Positions 18,586 to 27,290 of a stretch of DNA of 64,000 bases are shown in pieces (within the stretch, counting starts at the first letter, position 1; each line of letters begins with the position of its first letter). The position numbers and the translations under genes are program-made. Origin of the DNA: Candidatus Enterococcus myersii (GTDB lineage: Bacteria > Bacillota > Bacilli > Lactobacillales > Enterococcaceae); contig NZ_JAFLVT010000008.1 of the NCBI RefSeq assembly GCF_017316025.1, positions 124,001 through 188,000 on the forward strand. The letters run 5' to 3'. The notes beneath the pieces are model-generated. The model did no database searches and was not told the DNA's origin. It worked only from the letters and a program-made list of their open reading frames with translations.

Positions 18586-18945
18586 GCTCTGTTTATAACG
18601 AAGTAACCAAATTTGATTTAAAACTCTGGTAGCAACATTTTGAAAGTAAACAAAAAAGTTCCCATTTTGACTTTTTAGTTCCTATCTTTAAAAATGTCAC
18701 CTACAGGAGTTTTTTTTGTTCAAAAATCTTAATTTGTGTAGTAATGAATGAATATAGAAATATTTTGTGCTTATTTTTGAGAGCGGATCATTGATAGAAA
18801 TTTTTTTTAACGAAGTTTAGCTGTAAAAAATTTAGTACTTTATGAAAAGTAACAGCATAAAGATTGCGATAATAGAAGTAGGGGTGTAGAATAGTTTTCC
18901 GCTTACAAATAGCGACACAAATGCAAATTTAGGAGTGGTGTTCGC
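18586..18945. other. 360 bp intergenic region before the HelD-like gene
   Basis: No gene seen. A weak extended -10, TGCGATAAT, at 18865-18873 lies about 60 bp before the SD of the next gene and may be its promoter. No terminator with a strong stem was found after recQ. Confidence 0.35.
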
Positions 18946-18966
18946 ATCGACACACAAGCAGAAGAA

Positions 18967-21096
18967 ATGTATTTGAAAAAAGTTTATCACGCCTTGCAAC
19001 AAGAACAAGAAAAATTGACTGAAACTTTAGCACAAGGGCAAAGTGCTGGGATTGCTGCTTTACAAGAGATGGCCCAGGATGTGCGGTTAAATTTTGATAA
19101 TTTTGCTGATAATCTGGATACCTATGCCCAATTGGAAATGAAAAATCGCGAAATTGACCAACTGAACTTAAAGCAAGAAACCGCAGCAAATCGCCTCGCG
19201 CAAGTGGAGCGTTTATTGCCCCAAGCCTATTTTGGTAAAGTTGTGGTGGATTATTTCGACAATGAAAAAAGCCAGCCTTTTTATATTGGCATCAATGGTT
19301 TTAGTTCGGAGAATGAAAATTTAGTTTATGATTGGCGTTCTCCAATTGCTGAGTTATTTTATAATAACGTTTTGGGAAAATCCCACTATTTGGCTAATGG
19401 CGAAGAAATTTTTGTTTCCATCGATTTGCGGCGGCAGTTTGTCATTGCCTATGATCAGTTAAAGCATTATTTTGATACCAATATCGCTATTGAAGACGAC
19501 GTTTTACTTGCGGCACTAGAAAATAGTGCCACTGAGCAGATGCAAGCTATTACAGCCACGATTCAGCAAGAACAAAATGTTATTATTCGTGATCTGGCTT
19601 CTGAAATTATTTTGGTGAACGGTGTTGCAGGAAGTGGAAAAACTTCTACGATTATGCAGCGGATCGCCTATTTACTTTATTCTTTCCGCCAACAAATTAG
19701 CGCCGATGACGTGTTGATTTTATCCCCCAATGATAAATTTATTCAATATTTAGCTAACGTCTTGCCGGCCTTAGGTGAGAAAAATCCTCGGAATTTGACG
19801 TGGCGTAAGTTACTGGTGTGGCAGTTAGATAAAGAGTTGGAAACAGAAAGTGATTACTTTGAGCGGATTACGAAAAATGACGTTTCTGACCAAACAGAAA
19901 TTCTCCGTAGTCGAAAATTTGCTGAATTTGTTGCCAGTGGCAGTTCTATTTTGCAACAGGGGGATTATTTTCAAGCAATCACACTAAAGAAAAAAGTGAT
20001 TATTAAAGCAGAGTTATTAGCCGAAATGTTTGCTACGACGCCACCAGATGCAAGTTTTTCCGAGCGACTTCAAGGGGTAGCAGCCAAATTAAATAGTTAT
20101 TGGCAGCGACGTTTGTTAAAGCAAGCGCAGAAAAAAGCGTGGCAAGATCGTCTCTTAGCCTTATCGGAAACGCAACAACAAAAATATTTTGGACACCTAT
20201 TGCAAGATGAGTCACCTAAAACACTACAAAAATATACACACAAGCTGTTGCAACAAAAATTTGCTGCTGTCACGGCACAAATTGCCGACTTTTCGTGGCT
20301 CCAACCAGAAAAAATGTTGGCAGATTTATATCAAGCCTACACCAATGAAACCTATTTGGCCGCAAAAGTAATGACTGTCGATGAAGCGACGATTGCGTTA
20401 TTCATCCGACACCGCTTTATCCAAGCCAGCTCGCTTAGCCGGATGCAATATGTTTTAGTAGATGAAGTGCAAGATTATACACCGGCGCAAATTTTTCTAC
20501 TAAGCCAATTGTTTAAAGCCAGCCGTTTTACTTTAGTGGGAGATAGCAACCAAGCAATTTTTAATACAAATACGGACTTTGCGACGATTGCGGCGATCTT
20601 TGAAACTTCTAAAAGACAAGTTACCCGCTATGATTTATTAAATAGCTATCGGTCCAGTGGTGCAATTACAGCCGTCTTCCAGCAATTAGCAGCCCAAGAA
20701 AACTTTACTATTGTGCCTGTGCGTCCCAAAGGTAAAGCAGTGACAGTAAAACACCTCGCCGAACTTTCAGATTTAAGAAACATAATAAATGAAATGAAGC
20801 CTGTGACGATTATTACGAAAACACAAAAAGAGGCCGATGATTTAACTAAATGGTGGCAAGGTCAAAATGCTGCTTTAAAAAAAGAAGCTAAGGCAAGAGC
20901 AGAAGTCACCATTTTACCAATCAGTTTGGCTAAAGGCTTGGAATTTGATCGCGTAATTTTGTACAATGCCACAAAAGAAAATTATGCTAACGATCGCGAA
21001 CGTAAAATGCTATATACGGCAGCCTCCAGAGGAATGCAGGAGCTTACGATTACGTATTTTGACGGATTAACACCATACCTTAAATTTCTAGCCTAA
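18967..21096 (+). CDS. helD: UvrD/Rep-superfamily ATPase, HelD (RNA polymerase recycling) type
   Basis: 709 residues from ATG 18967. An N-terminal coiled-coil arm (about 1-75) precedes DWRSPIAELFY and SF1 helicase motifs: Walker A VNGVAGSGKTS (about 218), LILSPNDKF, DEVQDYTPAQ (Walker B, about 498), GDSNQAIF, and LAKGLEFDRVI near the end. This arrangement matches Firmicutes HelD, which removes stalled RNA polymerase from DNA. Only a weak AGAAGAA precedes ATG 18967. A good AGGAG lies at 18931-18935, 10 nt before an in-frame ATC at 18946, which would add seven residues. The frame has no stop between them. Confidence 0.85.
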   Translation: MYLKKVYHALQQEQEKLTETLAQGQSAGIAALQEMAQDVRLNFDNFADNLDTYAQLEMKNREIDQLNLKQETAANRLAQVERLLPQAYFGKVVVDYFDNEKSQPFYIGINGFSSENENLVYDWRSPIAELFYNNVLGKSHYLANGEEIFVSIDLRRQFVIAYDQLKHYFDTNIAIEDDVLLAALENSATEQMQAITATIQQEQNVIIRDLASEIILVNGVAGSGKTSTIMQRIAYLLYSFRQQISADDVLILSPNDKFIQYLANVLPALGEKNPRNLTWRKLLVWQLDKELETESDYFERITKNDVSDQTEILRSRKFAEFVASGSSILQQGDYFQAITLKKKVIIKAELLAEMFATTPPDASFSERLQGVAAKLNSYWQRRLLKQAQKKAWQDRLLALSETQQQKYFGHLLQDESPKTLQKYTHKLLQQKFAAVTAQIADFSWLQPEKMLADLYQAYTNETYLAAKVMTVDEATIALFIRHRFIQASSLSRMQYVLVDEVQDYTPAQIFLLSQLFKASRFTLVGDSNQAIFNTNTDFATIAAIFETSKRQVTRYDLLNSYRSSGAITAVFQQLAAQENFTIVPVRPKGKAVTVKHLAELSDLRNIINEMKPVTIITKTQKEADDLTKWWQGQNAALKKEAKARAEVTILPISLAKGLEFDRVILYNATKENYANDRERKMLYTAASRGMQELTITYFDGLTPYLKFLA

Positions 21097-21101
21097 AAAA
21101 A

Positions 21102-21150
21102 TCCGCTGTCAAAACACGTTTAAGTGCTTTGACAGCGGACTTTAAATTTT
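21102..21150 (+). terminator. Terminator after the HelD-like gene
   Basis: 12 bp perfect stem TCCGCTGTCAAA / TTTGACAGCGGA (21102-21113, 21128-21139), followed by a T-rich tail. Confidence 0.9.
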
Positions 21151-21162
21151 TTTGAAATTCTA

Positions 21163-21576
21163 TCCTGTCTTGTTACTTGCGAGCTTTCCGGCGCATTCAG
21201 CTTTTCTATGTGTCCAGCTTCATGAACTAACTCTCAATGACAATAAGTCAAAATTTTAAGAAATTTGAGGAACAATTTATCAAAATTTCGTCTTATTGCA
21301 AGAGAGTTGAACGAGTTCATTCAGCTTTTCTATGATCTAGCTTCATGCACCAGCTCTCTGCGGTAACAAGCCAAAATCTTGAGAAATTTGGAAAACAATT
21401 TATCAAGATCCTGTCTTGTTACTTGCGAGCTTTCCGGTGCATTCAGCTTTTCTTAGATCTAGCTTCACAAACTAGCCCGCCAATAAATAAGCCGAAATTT
21501 TTAAAAATTTGAGTAGCAATTTTCAAAAATCCCGTACTTATTTTTTGCGGACTGCCCAAGTTTGTTCAGCTTTTCT
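21163..21576. repeat. Tandem array of a ~123 bp palindromic repeat
   Basis: The marker TTCAGCTTTTCT recurs at 21196, 21320, 21442 and 21565, giving periods of 124, 122 and 123 bp: three full units and one partial. Each unit contains a long imperfect inverted repeat, with arms such as AACTCTC..CAATAAG and CTTATTG..GAGAGTT around an AAATTT-rich centre. The 38 bp at 21163-21200 and 21409-21446 differ at one position, so units 1 and 3 are closest. The array fills the gap between convergent genes, and its right end touches the ohr stop codon. Confidence 0.85.
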
Positions 21577-21985
21577 ATGCTTCGGCGTCAAATTTTACTG
21601 TGACGTTGCCGTTGATGGCTTTTGTATAGGGGCAAATATTTTCGGTTTCTGCCATATATTTTATGGTGTCTTCTTTACTTAAGCCTTCAATTTTGCCAAT
21701 TAGAAGGACTTCTAAATGCAAGGTGGTAAAATCTGGCAAGTCGCCAAGCAAGCTGACTTCGGCACGGATTTCACGTTTTTTATCACCTAAACCATCACGT
21801 TCTAGTGGAAATTGCATTGCGCCGTTAAAACATGCGGAAAGACCAGCGGCAAATAATTCTTCAGGGTTGGTATAACCTTCTTTTTTTACACCTGTTGTTA
21901 AGACATCCAAAGACCCTGTGACAGATTTACTTTCTCCTTCGCGACCACCTGTGTTAATCACTGTTGAAGTTGACATTTTTTTCAT
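21575..21985 (-). CDS. ohr: Organic hydroperoxide resistance protein Ohr
   Basis: OsmC/Ohr-family thiol peroxidase that reduces organic hydroperoxides, 136 residues (family 135-145). Both active cysteines are present: AGLSACFNGAM (about 53) and ENICPYTKA (about 118). It is divergent from a MarR-type regulator, the usual partner of ohr. The SD on the minus strand is AGGAAGG. The TAG stop lies against the first base of the repeat array. Confidence 0.9.
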   Translation of the reverse strand: MKKMSTSTVINTGGREGESKSVTGSLDVLTTGVKKEGYTNPEELFAAGLSACFNGAMQFPLERDGLGDKKREIRAEVSLLGDLPDFTTLHLEVLLIGKIEGLSKEDTIKYMAETENICPYTKAINGNVTVKFDAEA

Positions 21986-22021
21986 CTGTTTTCCTTCCTT
22001 TCAAAAAATAATGCTTTAAAC

Positions 22022-22115
22022 ATTTGCAACGATAAGGCGTTTTCACCTTCAAATTAACCGTATCACGATTGTAAATAAAAACAAAATGAAGTGCTTGTGT
22101 TTTTTTGTTGCAAAT
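22022..22115. promoter_or_regulatory. Inverted repeat between ohr and marR, possible operator
   Basis: 9 bp arms ATTTGCAAC (22022-22030) and GTTGCAAAT (22107-22115) lie at the two ends of the divergent promoter region. They may be paired sites for the MarR-type regulator. The separation of about 76 bp makes one continuous operator unlikely. Confidence 0.35.
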
Positions 22116-22168
22116 ACAATAAAAATATTTTAAGATAAACTTATCGCTAAACTGAAATGAGGAAAAAT

Positions 22169-22633
22169 ATGACGGAGATTTTACGTGATTTAGGTAAAAT
22201 TGCGCGAGCGCTAGATTCTATCGCGAATATTGAGTTTAAGGAATTTGCTTTAACCCGCGGGCAATATCTTTATTTGGTTCGGATTTATGAAAATCCCGGA
22301 ATCATTCAAGAAAAACTAGCCGAGATGATTAAAGTCGATCGTACCACAGCAGCCCGGGCCATTGGGAAATTGGAAAAAAATGGTCTAATTGAAAAGCAGC
22401 CGCAATCTGACAATAAAAAAAATAAATCACTTTTTGTGACCAATAAAGGAGCAAAATTGGCCCCAGTTATTCAGGCGGAAAACCAATATTCTAATAAAGT
22501 TGCACTAAAAGGATTTAGCGAACCAGAAATGCAGCAATTGGCGGCCTATTTGTCACGGGTACAAGAAAATATCGCTTCAGAGTGGGAATTAGTGAAAAAA
22601 GGTGTGACACGACAGTATGACAGTGAAGATTAG
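22169..22633 (+). CDS. MarR-family transcriptional regulator
   Basis: 154 residues from ATG 22169, which follows GAGGA at 5 nt; ATG 22157 overlaps that site. The winged helix runs from about 30 to 105, with the recognition region VDRTTAARAIGKLEKNGLIE and the wing around QSDNKKNKSLF. It sits divergent to ohr like OhrR, but there is no cysteine anywhere in the protein, so it cannot sense peroxide as OhrR does. It overlaps the acetyltransferase gene by 17 nt, so it may mainly control that gene. Confidence 0.85.
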   Translation: MTEILRDLGKIARALDSIANIEFKEFALTRGQYLYLVRIYENPGIIQEKLAEMIKVDRTTAARAIGKLEKNGLIEKQPQSDNKKNKSLFVTNKGAKLAPVIQAENQYSNKVALKGFSEPEMQQLAAYLSRVQENIASEWELVKKGVTRQYDSED

Positions 22634-23135
22634 TGCAGTAAAGCAAACAGAACTTGAACAATTAAAGAAAATCAGCGAGACAACGTTTAAAGAAACCTTT
22701 GCAAAAGATAATACGCCAGCAGATCTCGCTATTTTTTTGCAGCAAAATTATAATTTGAAACAACTCCAACAAGAGCTGGACAATGGCGATTCCTTTTTTT
22801 ATTTTATTTATCAAGACGCGCAATTAGCTGGTTATTTAAAGCTAAATATTGGCGAGGCGCAAAGTGAAAAAAGTAGCAGCGAAAGCTTAGAAATTGCGCG
22901 TATTTATATTTTGGCTGCTTTTAAACGGCAAGGTTTAGGCCATGAGCTAATGCAATTTGCAGAAAAGGTAGCAAAAGAAAAACAGAAAAAAGAAATCTGG
23001 TTAGGTGTCTGGGAATACAATCCAGTAGCAATTGCTTTTTATAAGAAAATGGGGTTTGTCAAAAAAGGAGAACACGTTTTTACGATTGGCACAGATGATC
23101 AAACAGACTGGGTCATGACAAAATATTTGAATTAA
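22617..23135 (+). CDS. paiA: GNAT acetyltransferase, PaiA-like (polyamine)
   Basis: 172 residues. From memory it is strongly similar along its length to Bacillus subtilis PaiA, an N1-spermidine/spermine acetyltransferase: matching segments include SETTFKETF near the start, ESLEIARIYI (about 88), IWLGVWEYN (about 127) and AIAFYKKMGFV. Motif A, with the acetyl-CoA loop, is RQGLGHELM (about 103). It is coupled to the upstream MarR gene by overlap. Function as a polyamine acetyltransferase is inferred from similarity. Confidence 0.82.
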   Translation: MTVKISAVKQTELEQLKKISETTFKETFAKDNTPADLAIFLQQNYNLKQLQQELDNGDSFFYFIYQDAQLAGYLKLNIGEAQSEKSSSESLEIARIYILAAFKRQGLGHELMQFAEKVAKEKQKKEIWLGVWEYNPVAIAFYKKMGFVKKGEHVFTIGTDDQTDWVMTKYLN

Positions 23136-23155
23136 AAAATCTTGGAGGGAAATAG

Positions 23156-23866
23156 ATGAAAAAAATTATTGTAGATGAAAACTTTTGGGAGCTCTTTCCT
23201 GAAGCTGAAATTTTTATCGTAACGGCAAAAGAAATTAATAATCAAGTTAATGAAGAAGATGATCCGTATTTTTCTGATTTATTAGCAAGAGGCAAACACG
23301 ATGCGCAAAAATTTTTGACGGCAGACTCTTTTAGTCAAAATGAAGTCATTCAAGAATGGCGCCAGGCGTTTAGCCAATTTAAAACTAAAAAAGGTGCCCG
23401 TTCGTCAATTGAAGCTTTATTAAAACGGGCGAGCCAAGATCGTACATTTAATCCCATTAATCCTTTAGTGGACTTGTATAACAGTGTCTCATTGAAATAC
23501 GCCGTTCCTTGTGGAGGAGAAGATATCGCCTCACTTTCAGGGGATTTGCATTTGGGTAAAGCCAAAGGGGGCGAAAGTTTCAAACCGCTGGGAGCTAACG
23601 AAGATGCCCCGGCGCTCCCTGAAGAAATCATTTATTATGATGAAATTGGTGCTGTTTGTCGCTGTTTTAACTGGCGAGAAGCCCAACGCACGATGCTACA
23701 GGAAAATACAACGGACGCAATTTTGGTCATTGAAGCGATCAATGCGCAACAAGCTATGCGGGCTAAGATGGCGGCGGCCGAATTAAGCCAGCTGATAGAG
23801 GGCTATTTTAAAGTTAAAACAACCACCGCAACGTTAACTAAAAAAACACCGGAACAACAAATTTAA
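23156..23866 (+). CDS. B3/B4 domain protein (PheRS beta-like domain)
   Basis: 236 residues. The central part resembles the B3/B4 domain of the phenylalanyl-tRNA synthetase beta chain, with LVDLYNSVSLKYAVPCGGED (about 104-123) and YYDEIGAVCRCFNWRE (about 160). Free-standing B3/B4 proteins are common in Firmicutes; some may edit or bind tRNA or amino acids, but the role is not established. It has SD GGAGGG and follows the PaiA-like gene by 20 nt. Confidence 0.75.
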   Translation: MKKIIVDENFWELFPEAEIFIVTAKEINNQVNEEDDPYFSDLLARGKHDAQKFLTADSFSQNEVIQEWRQAFSQFKTKKGARSSIEALLKRASQDRTFNPINPLVDLYNSVSLKYAVPCGGEDIASLSGDLHLGKAKGGESFKPLGANEDAPALPEEIIYYDEIGAVCRCFNWREAQRTMLQENTTDAILVIEAINAQQAMRAKMAAAELSQLIEGYFKVKTTTATLTKKTPEQQI

Positions 23867-23871
23867 TAAAA

Positions 23872-23938
23872 AAACTGTAAAGAATGAAAGTGGCAGGTAA
23901 TTGTATTGCCAGCAAGTAATTTCTTTGCAGTTTTTTCT
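23872..23938 (+). terminator. Terminator before the his leader
   Basis: Arms AAACTGTAAAGAA and TTCTTTGCAGTTT (one G-U pair) enclose a second small hairpin, TGGCA / TGCCA, followed by a run of T. Confidence 0.8.
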
Positions 23939-24038
23939 TTTTTTAAAAATAAAAAGGATAACTATCGTATTATTTGCAAATTTTTATCAAGCTAGCTAAA
24001 ATTTTTAGTGAGAAGTGATAATATTCACAAAAAAGTGT

Positions 24039-24067
24039 TTGACTTTTCTGACAATTCAACTTAGAAT
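24039..24067 (+). promoter_or_regulatory. Promoter of the histidine operon
   Basis: TTGACT (24039-24044), 17 bp spacer, TAGAAT (24062-24067). It would start a leader of about 390 nt that contains the T-box. Confidence 0.75.
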
Positions 24068-24099
24068 ATAACACAACCAATTTTATATTTTTGACGGTG

Positions 24100-24425
24100 A
24101 AAAGAAGAGTAGTAAAAAAATACTGTAAAGAGAGCCTTTGGTTGGTGAAAAAAGGACAGTTACTTTTTGCGAAACACATCTTGGAGTTGCATGTTTGAAA
24201 AAAAGTAAAAGATGCCGGGTTAGCCCGTTACAGCTGCGGTCATTGTTGGATGACTAGACAAAAAGGCTGACGACTAAAAGTGCCAAGATACGCACATTTA
24301 TGAAAGCAATAAAATGCACCGTTTGTTAGCTTGATCGCTTGAGGTCTATCTTTGGATAGATAAATTGAGGTGGAACCACGCATTTTAGCGTCCTCTGACT
24401 TTGTCAGGGGGCGCTTTTTTTCAAC
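24100..24425 (+). promoter_or_regulatory. T-box riboswitch (histidine) of the his operon
   Basis: The conserved T-box AGGTGGAACCACG is at 24368-24380. It is followed by a terminator, AGCGTCCTCTGAC / GTCAGGGGGCGCT (24387-24415), and a T run. Upstream, stem I has the usual AGAGAGCC start (from about 24129), the distal-loop GGTTGGTGAA, and a specifier region GAAACACATC in which CAC (24175-24177) is a His codon. Uncharged tRNA-His should pair with the specifier and the T-box and prevent termination, turning on his biosynthesis when histidine is scarce. Confidence 0.9.
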
Positions 24426-24463
24426 TATTAAAGTATAAAATTTTTGCCAGGGGAGGGAATTTA

Positions 24464-26020
24464 ATGGAGATTCCAGTAAATATTTTGCGCCAAGAAGAAT
24501 TAGCAGCTTTAAAATTGCGGGCTTTATATGAAAAAGCAAACTTTAACCTGTTTTGCTTAAATAGTTTTGAAGAATACAACTTTTATTTGGAGAAGAAAGA
24601 TTTTTTAGCAGATGACGATGTGATTAAATTTAATGCTGCTGACGGGAGATTGTTGGCTTTAAACCCCGATGTCACGCTATCGATTGTCAAAAATACACCA
24701 GCAAATGAAAGCAGGCGCCTATATTACAATGAAAATATTTATCGCCATAATCGCCACACGAATGAATATCAACAAATGAATCAAGCCGGCATCGAGATTA
24801 TTGGCGACGTGTGCCGTAAAGCCGAATTAGAAGTGATTCAACTGGCGATTGCATCTTTAGAAGTAATTGGTCAAGCAAAATTGGAATTTTCCCACAGTGG
24901 TTTAGTAGCCGCAATTTTGGCTTTATTTCCTGATAACCTTCAAGGGGATGTTTTCAGCAGTATTAAAAGTAAAAATGGCGAAGATTTGAAAGTATTGGCG
25001 CAAACGGCCAATTTAAAAAAAGATATGACGCAAAATTTGTTAGCACTTTTGCGTTTGAGTGGTGAAATCAATGAGTGTTTGAAAATAGCTTTGGAACTAA
25101 CTAAAGGCTTGCCGCAAGCACACCAAGCGTTATTAGAGCTAGAGGAGTTAGCGGCAGCATTACTAAAAGAAGAAGTTACGCCCCGTTTGTTATTTGATTT
25201 ATCGACAGTCAACGATACCAATTATTATAGCGGGATTATTTTTCAAGGCTTTGTCCCGCAAGTGCCACAGGCGATTTTATTTGGCGGGCGTTATGATGGC
25301 TTGCTGCAATCTTTAGGTAAAACACAAGCTGCGATAGGTTTTGGCATTCATTTAAATGCCATTGGCAATAAACAAGATAGTCTAAAAAGTGAACAAGACG
25401 TCATCAATATCGCGCTGCCAAAAGGGCGAATGGGAGAAAAGATCTATCAAATGTTCCACGATGCCGGTTTGTGTCAGGAAAATTTGTTGGATGAAAGTCG
25501 GAAGCTGATTTTTACCGATGAAAAAAAACAGCTTCGCTTTTTCTTAGTGAAGCCGAGTGATGTTGCTAGTTATGTTGAACACGGTGCTGCGGATATCGGG
25601 ATTGTTGGTCGGGATATTTTATTGGAGACAAAGGCGAATGTTTTAGACGTTTTGCGTTTTGCGATTGGGCAATGTGATATCGCCATTGCTGGTCCCAAAA
25701 ATTTTCAAAAAGATACGAGTCGTCCGCTAAAAGTGGCGACCAAATATTCCAATATCGCGCGAACTTATTTTAGTAGCTTAAGCCAGCCAGTGGAATTGAT
25801 CTATTTAAATGGTTCGATCGAATTAGCACCTTTAGTGGGATTAGCAGATGTGATTGTGGACATTGTCGAAACCGGCACCACCTTAAAAGAAAACGGCTTG
25901 GCTGTTTTGGAGAAGATTACGGATTCATCGGCCCATTTAGTTGTAAATAAAACATCTTGGCGCTTTAAACAAAGGCAGATTAAAGAAATCATTCAGAAAG
26001 TGGGGGCAAAAAATGATTAA
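24464..26020 (+). CDS. hisZG: Fused HisZ-HisG: ATP phosphoribosyltransferase regulatory and catalytic subunits
   Basis: 518 residues in one frame from ATG 24464, which has a GGGAGGG site. Residues 1-315 are HisZ-like, related to histidyl-tRNA synthetase: YYNENIYRHNR, LFGGRYDGLL (about 272) and AAIGFGIHL near its end. Residues about 323-518 are a short-form HisG: NIALPKGRMG (start), AADIGIVGRDIL (about 380) and the PRPP loop DIVETGTTLKENGL (about 467). The two subunits form a hetero-octamer that catalyses ATP + PRPP to phosphoribosyl-ATP; normally they come from separate genes. The linker NKQDSLKSEQD has no ATG or SD for an independent HisG. Overlaps hisD by 8 nt. Confidence 0.92.
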   Translation: MEIPVNILRQEELAALKLRALYEKANFNLFCLNSFEEYNFYLEKKDFLADDDVIKFNAADGRLLALNPDVTLSIVKNTPANESRRLYYNENIYRHNRHTNEYQQMNQAGIEIIGDVCRKAELEVIQLAIASLEVIGQAKLEFSHSGLVAAILALFPDNLQGDVFSSIKSKNGEDLKVLAQTANLKKDMTQNLLALLRLSGEINECLKIALELTKGLPQAHQALLELEELAAALLKEEVTPRLLFDLSTVNDTNYYSGIIFQGFVPQVPQAILFGGRYDGLLQSLGKTQAAIGFGIHLNAIGNKQDSLKSEQDVINIALPKGRMGEKIYQMFHDAGLCQENLLDESRKLIFTDEKKQLRFFLVKPSDVASYVEHGAADIGIVGRDILLETKANVLDVLRFAIGQCDIAIAGPKNFQKDTSRPLKVATKYSNIARTYFSSLSQPVELIYLNGSIELAPLVGLADVIVDIVETGTTLKENGLAVLEKITDSSAHLVVNKTSWRFKQRQIKEIIQKVGAKND

Positions 26021-27290
26021 AATTTTACCAGAGTCAGAAGTAGATTTAGCACAAATTACCACGAGCACATCTGGGAATACCGCTGAATATACGCAAGTGG
26101 TACAAACAATTATTGAAGACATACAAGAAAATGGAGATGCGGCATTAACGGAATATACTAAAAAATTTGATGGCGCAGTCATTTCTGATTTTAAAGTAAC
26201 CAAAGCAGAAATAAAAGCGGCTATGACAGCGTGTGACCCCGCCTTTTTAACTGTTTTAAAAAAAGCACAACAAAATATTGCCGCCTTTCACGAAAAACAA
26301 AAAGAAAATGGGTTTATGCTCGAAAAAGAAGGTGCTGTGATGGGGCAGCGGGTGATTCCCTTAGCTAAAGTGGGTGTCTATGTGCCAGGGGGGACGGCTG
26401 CTTATCCCAGCACCGTTTTGATGAATGTCATCCCGGCTAAAATCGCCGGTGTCAAAAAAATCGTGCTGGTGACGCCACCGCAAAAAGACGGAACGATTGC
26501 TCCGGCAATTTTAGCCGCTGCTAAAATTTGTGGCGTTGATGAAATTTATAAAGTCGGCGGTGCCCAAGCTGTTGCAGCTCTAGCCTACGGGACCAAGACC
26601 ATCCCGGCAGTAGATAAAATTACAGGCCCGGGGAATATTTATGTCGCAACTGCTAAACGCCTCGTATACGGCCAAGTCGACATTGATATGATTGCCGGTC
26701 CCAGCGATGTTTTAATTGTGGCAGATGAAAGCGCGAAACCAAATTTTCTAGCGGCTGATTTATTAGCCCAAGCCGAACATGACGTAAATGCGCAAGCCAT
26801 TTTAGTCACTACCAGTAATGAAATTGCCCACGCCACAGCAAAAGAGATCAAAAAACAAACGGCAACTGCGCCGCGTAAAGAAATTATTACCGCGTCTTTG
26901 GCAAATAAAGGTTGCATTATCGTAGTGTCAGATTTAACGGCTGCTTTAGCGATTGCCAATGAAGTGGCACCAGAACACTTAGAATTGTGCATTAAAGAAC
27001 CTTTTGCAGCTTTAGGTGCTATCACGAATGCGGGGAGTGTTTTTTTGGGCAACAATACACCCGAAGTTTTAGGTGATTACTTAGCAGGCCCCAATCACAC
27101 GCTACCAACTGAAGGAACCGCGCGTTTTTATTCTCCGTTATCGGTAGCGGATTTTCAAAAGCGTTCCAGTTATTTATATTACGGAGAATCTGCCTTACAA
27201 GCAGTCTGTGACGATGTGATTTTATTTGCTGAAACGGAAATGTTATTTGCCCATGCAAATTCTATGAAAGTACGAGGAGGTAGTCGATGA
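26013..27290 (+). CDS. hisD: Histidinol dehydrogenase
   Basis: 425 residues (family 420-440). Oxidises histidinol to histidine, the last two steps, with NAD+ and Zn2+. Seen: VGVYVPGGTAAYPST (about 116), GPGNIYVATAKRLV (about 206), the signature DMIAGPSDVLI (about 225), Zn/active-site AEHDVNAQ (about 252) and the C-terminal DYLAGPNHTLPT (about 355). It overlaps both neighbours (8 and 4 nt), so translation is coupled. Confidence 0.96.
   Translation: MIKILPESEVDLAQITTSTSGNTAEYTQVVQTIIEDIQENGDAALTEYTKKFDGAVISDFKVTKAEIKAAMTACDPAFLTVLKKAQQNIAAFHEKQKENGFMLEKEGAVMGQRVIPLAKVGVYVPGGTAAYPSTVLMNVIPAKIAGVKKIVLVTPPQKDGTIAPAILAAAKICGVDEIYKVGGAQAVAALAYGTKTIPAVDKITGPGNIYVATAKRLVYGQVDIDMIAGPSDVLIVADESAKPNFLAADLLAQAEHDVNAQAILVTTSNEIAHATAKEIKKQTATAPRKEIITASLANKGCIIVVSDLTAALAIANEVAPEHLELCIKEPFAALGAITNAGSVFLGNNTPEVLGDYLAGPNHTLPTEGTARFYSPLSVADFQKRSSYLYYGESALQAVCDDVILFAETEMLFAHANSMKVRGGSR

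Noticed and set aside
21163-21576. CRISPR array
   Set aside because: Units are about 123 bp, palindromic over most of their length and contiguous, with no short repeats separated by unique spacers and no cas genes.
25360-25420. HisZ-HisG fusion as an assembly artefact
   Set aside because: No ATG or SD lies at the HisG boundary and the linker is in frame without a disturbed homopolymer, so a real fusion is more likely, though not proven.
26639-27055. Minus-strand ORF of 138 codons
   Set aside because: Shadow of hisD.
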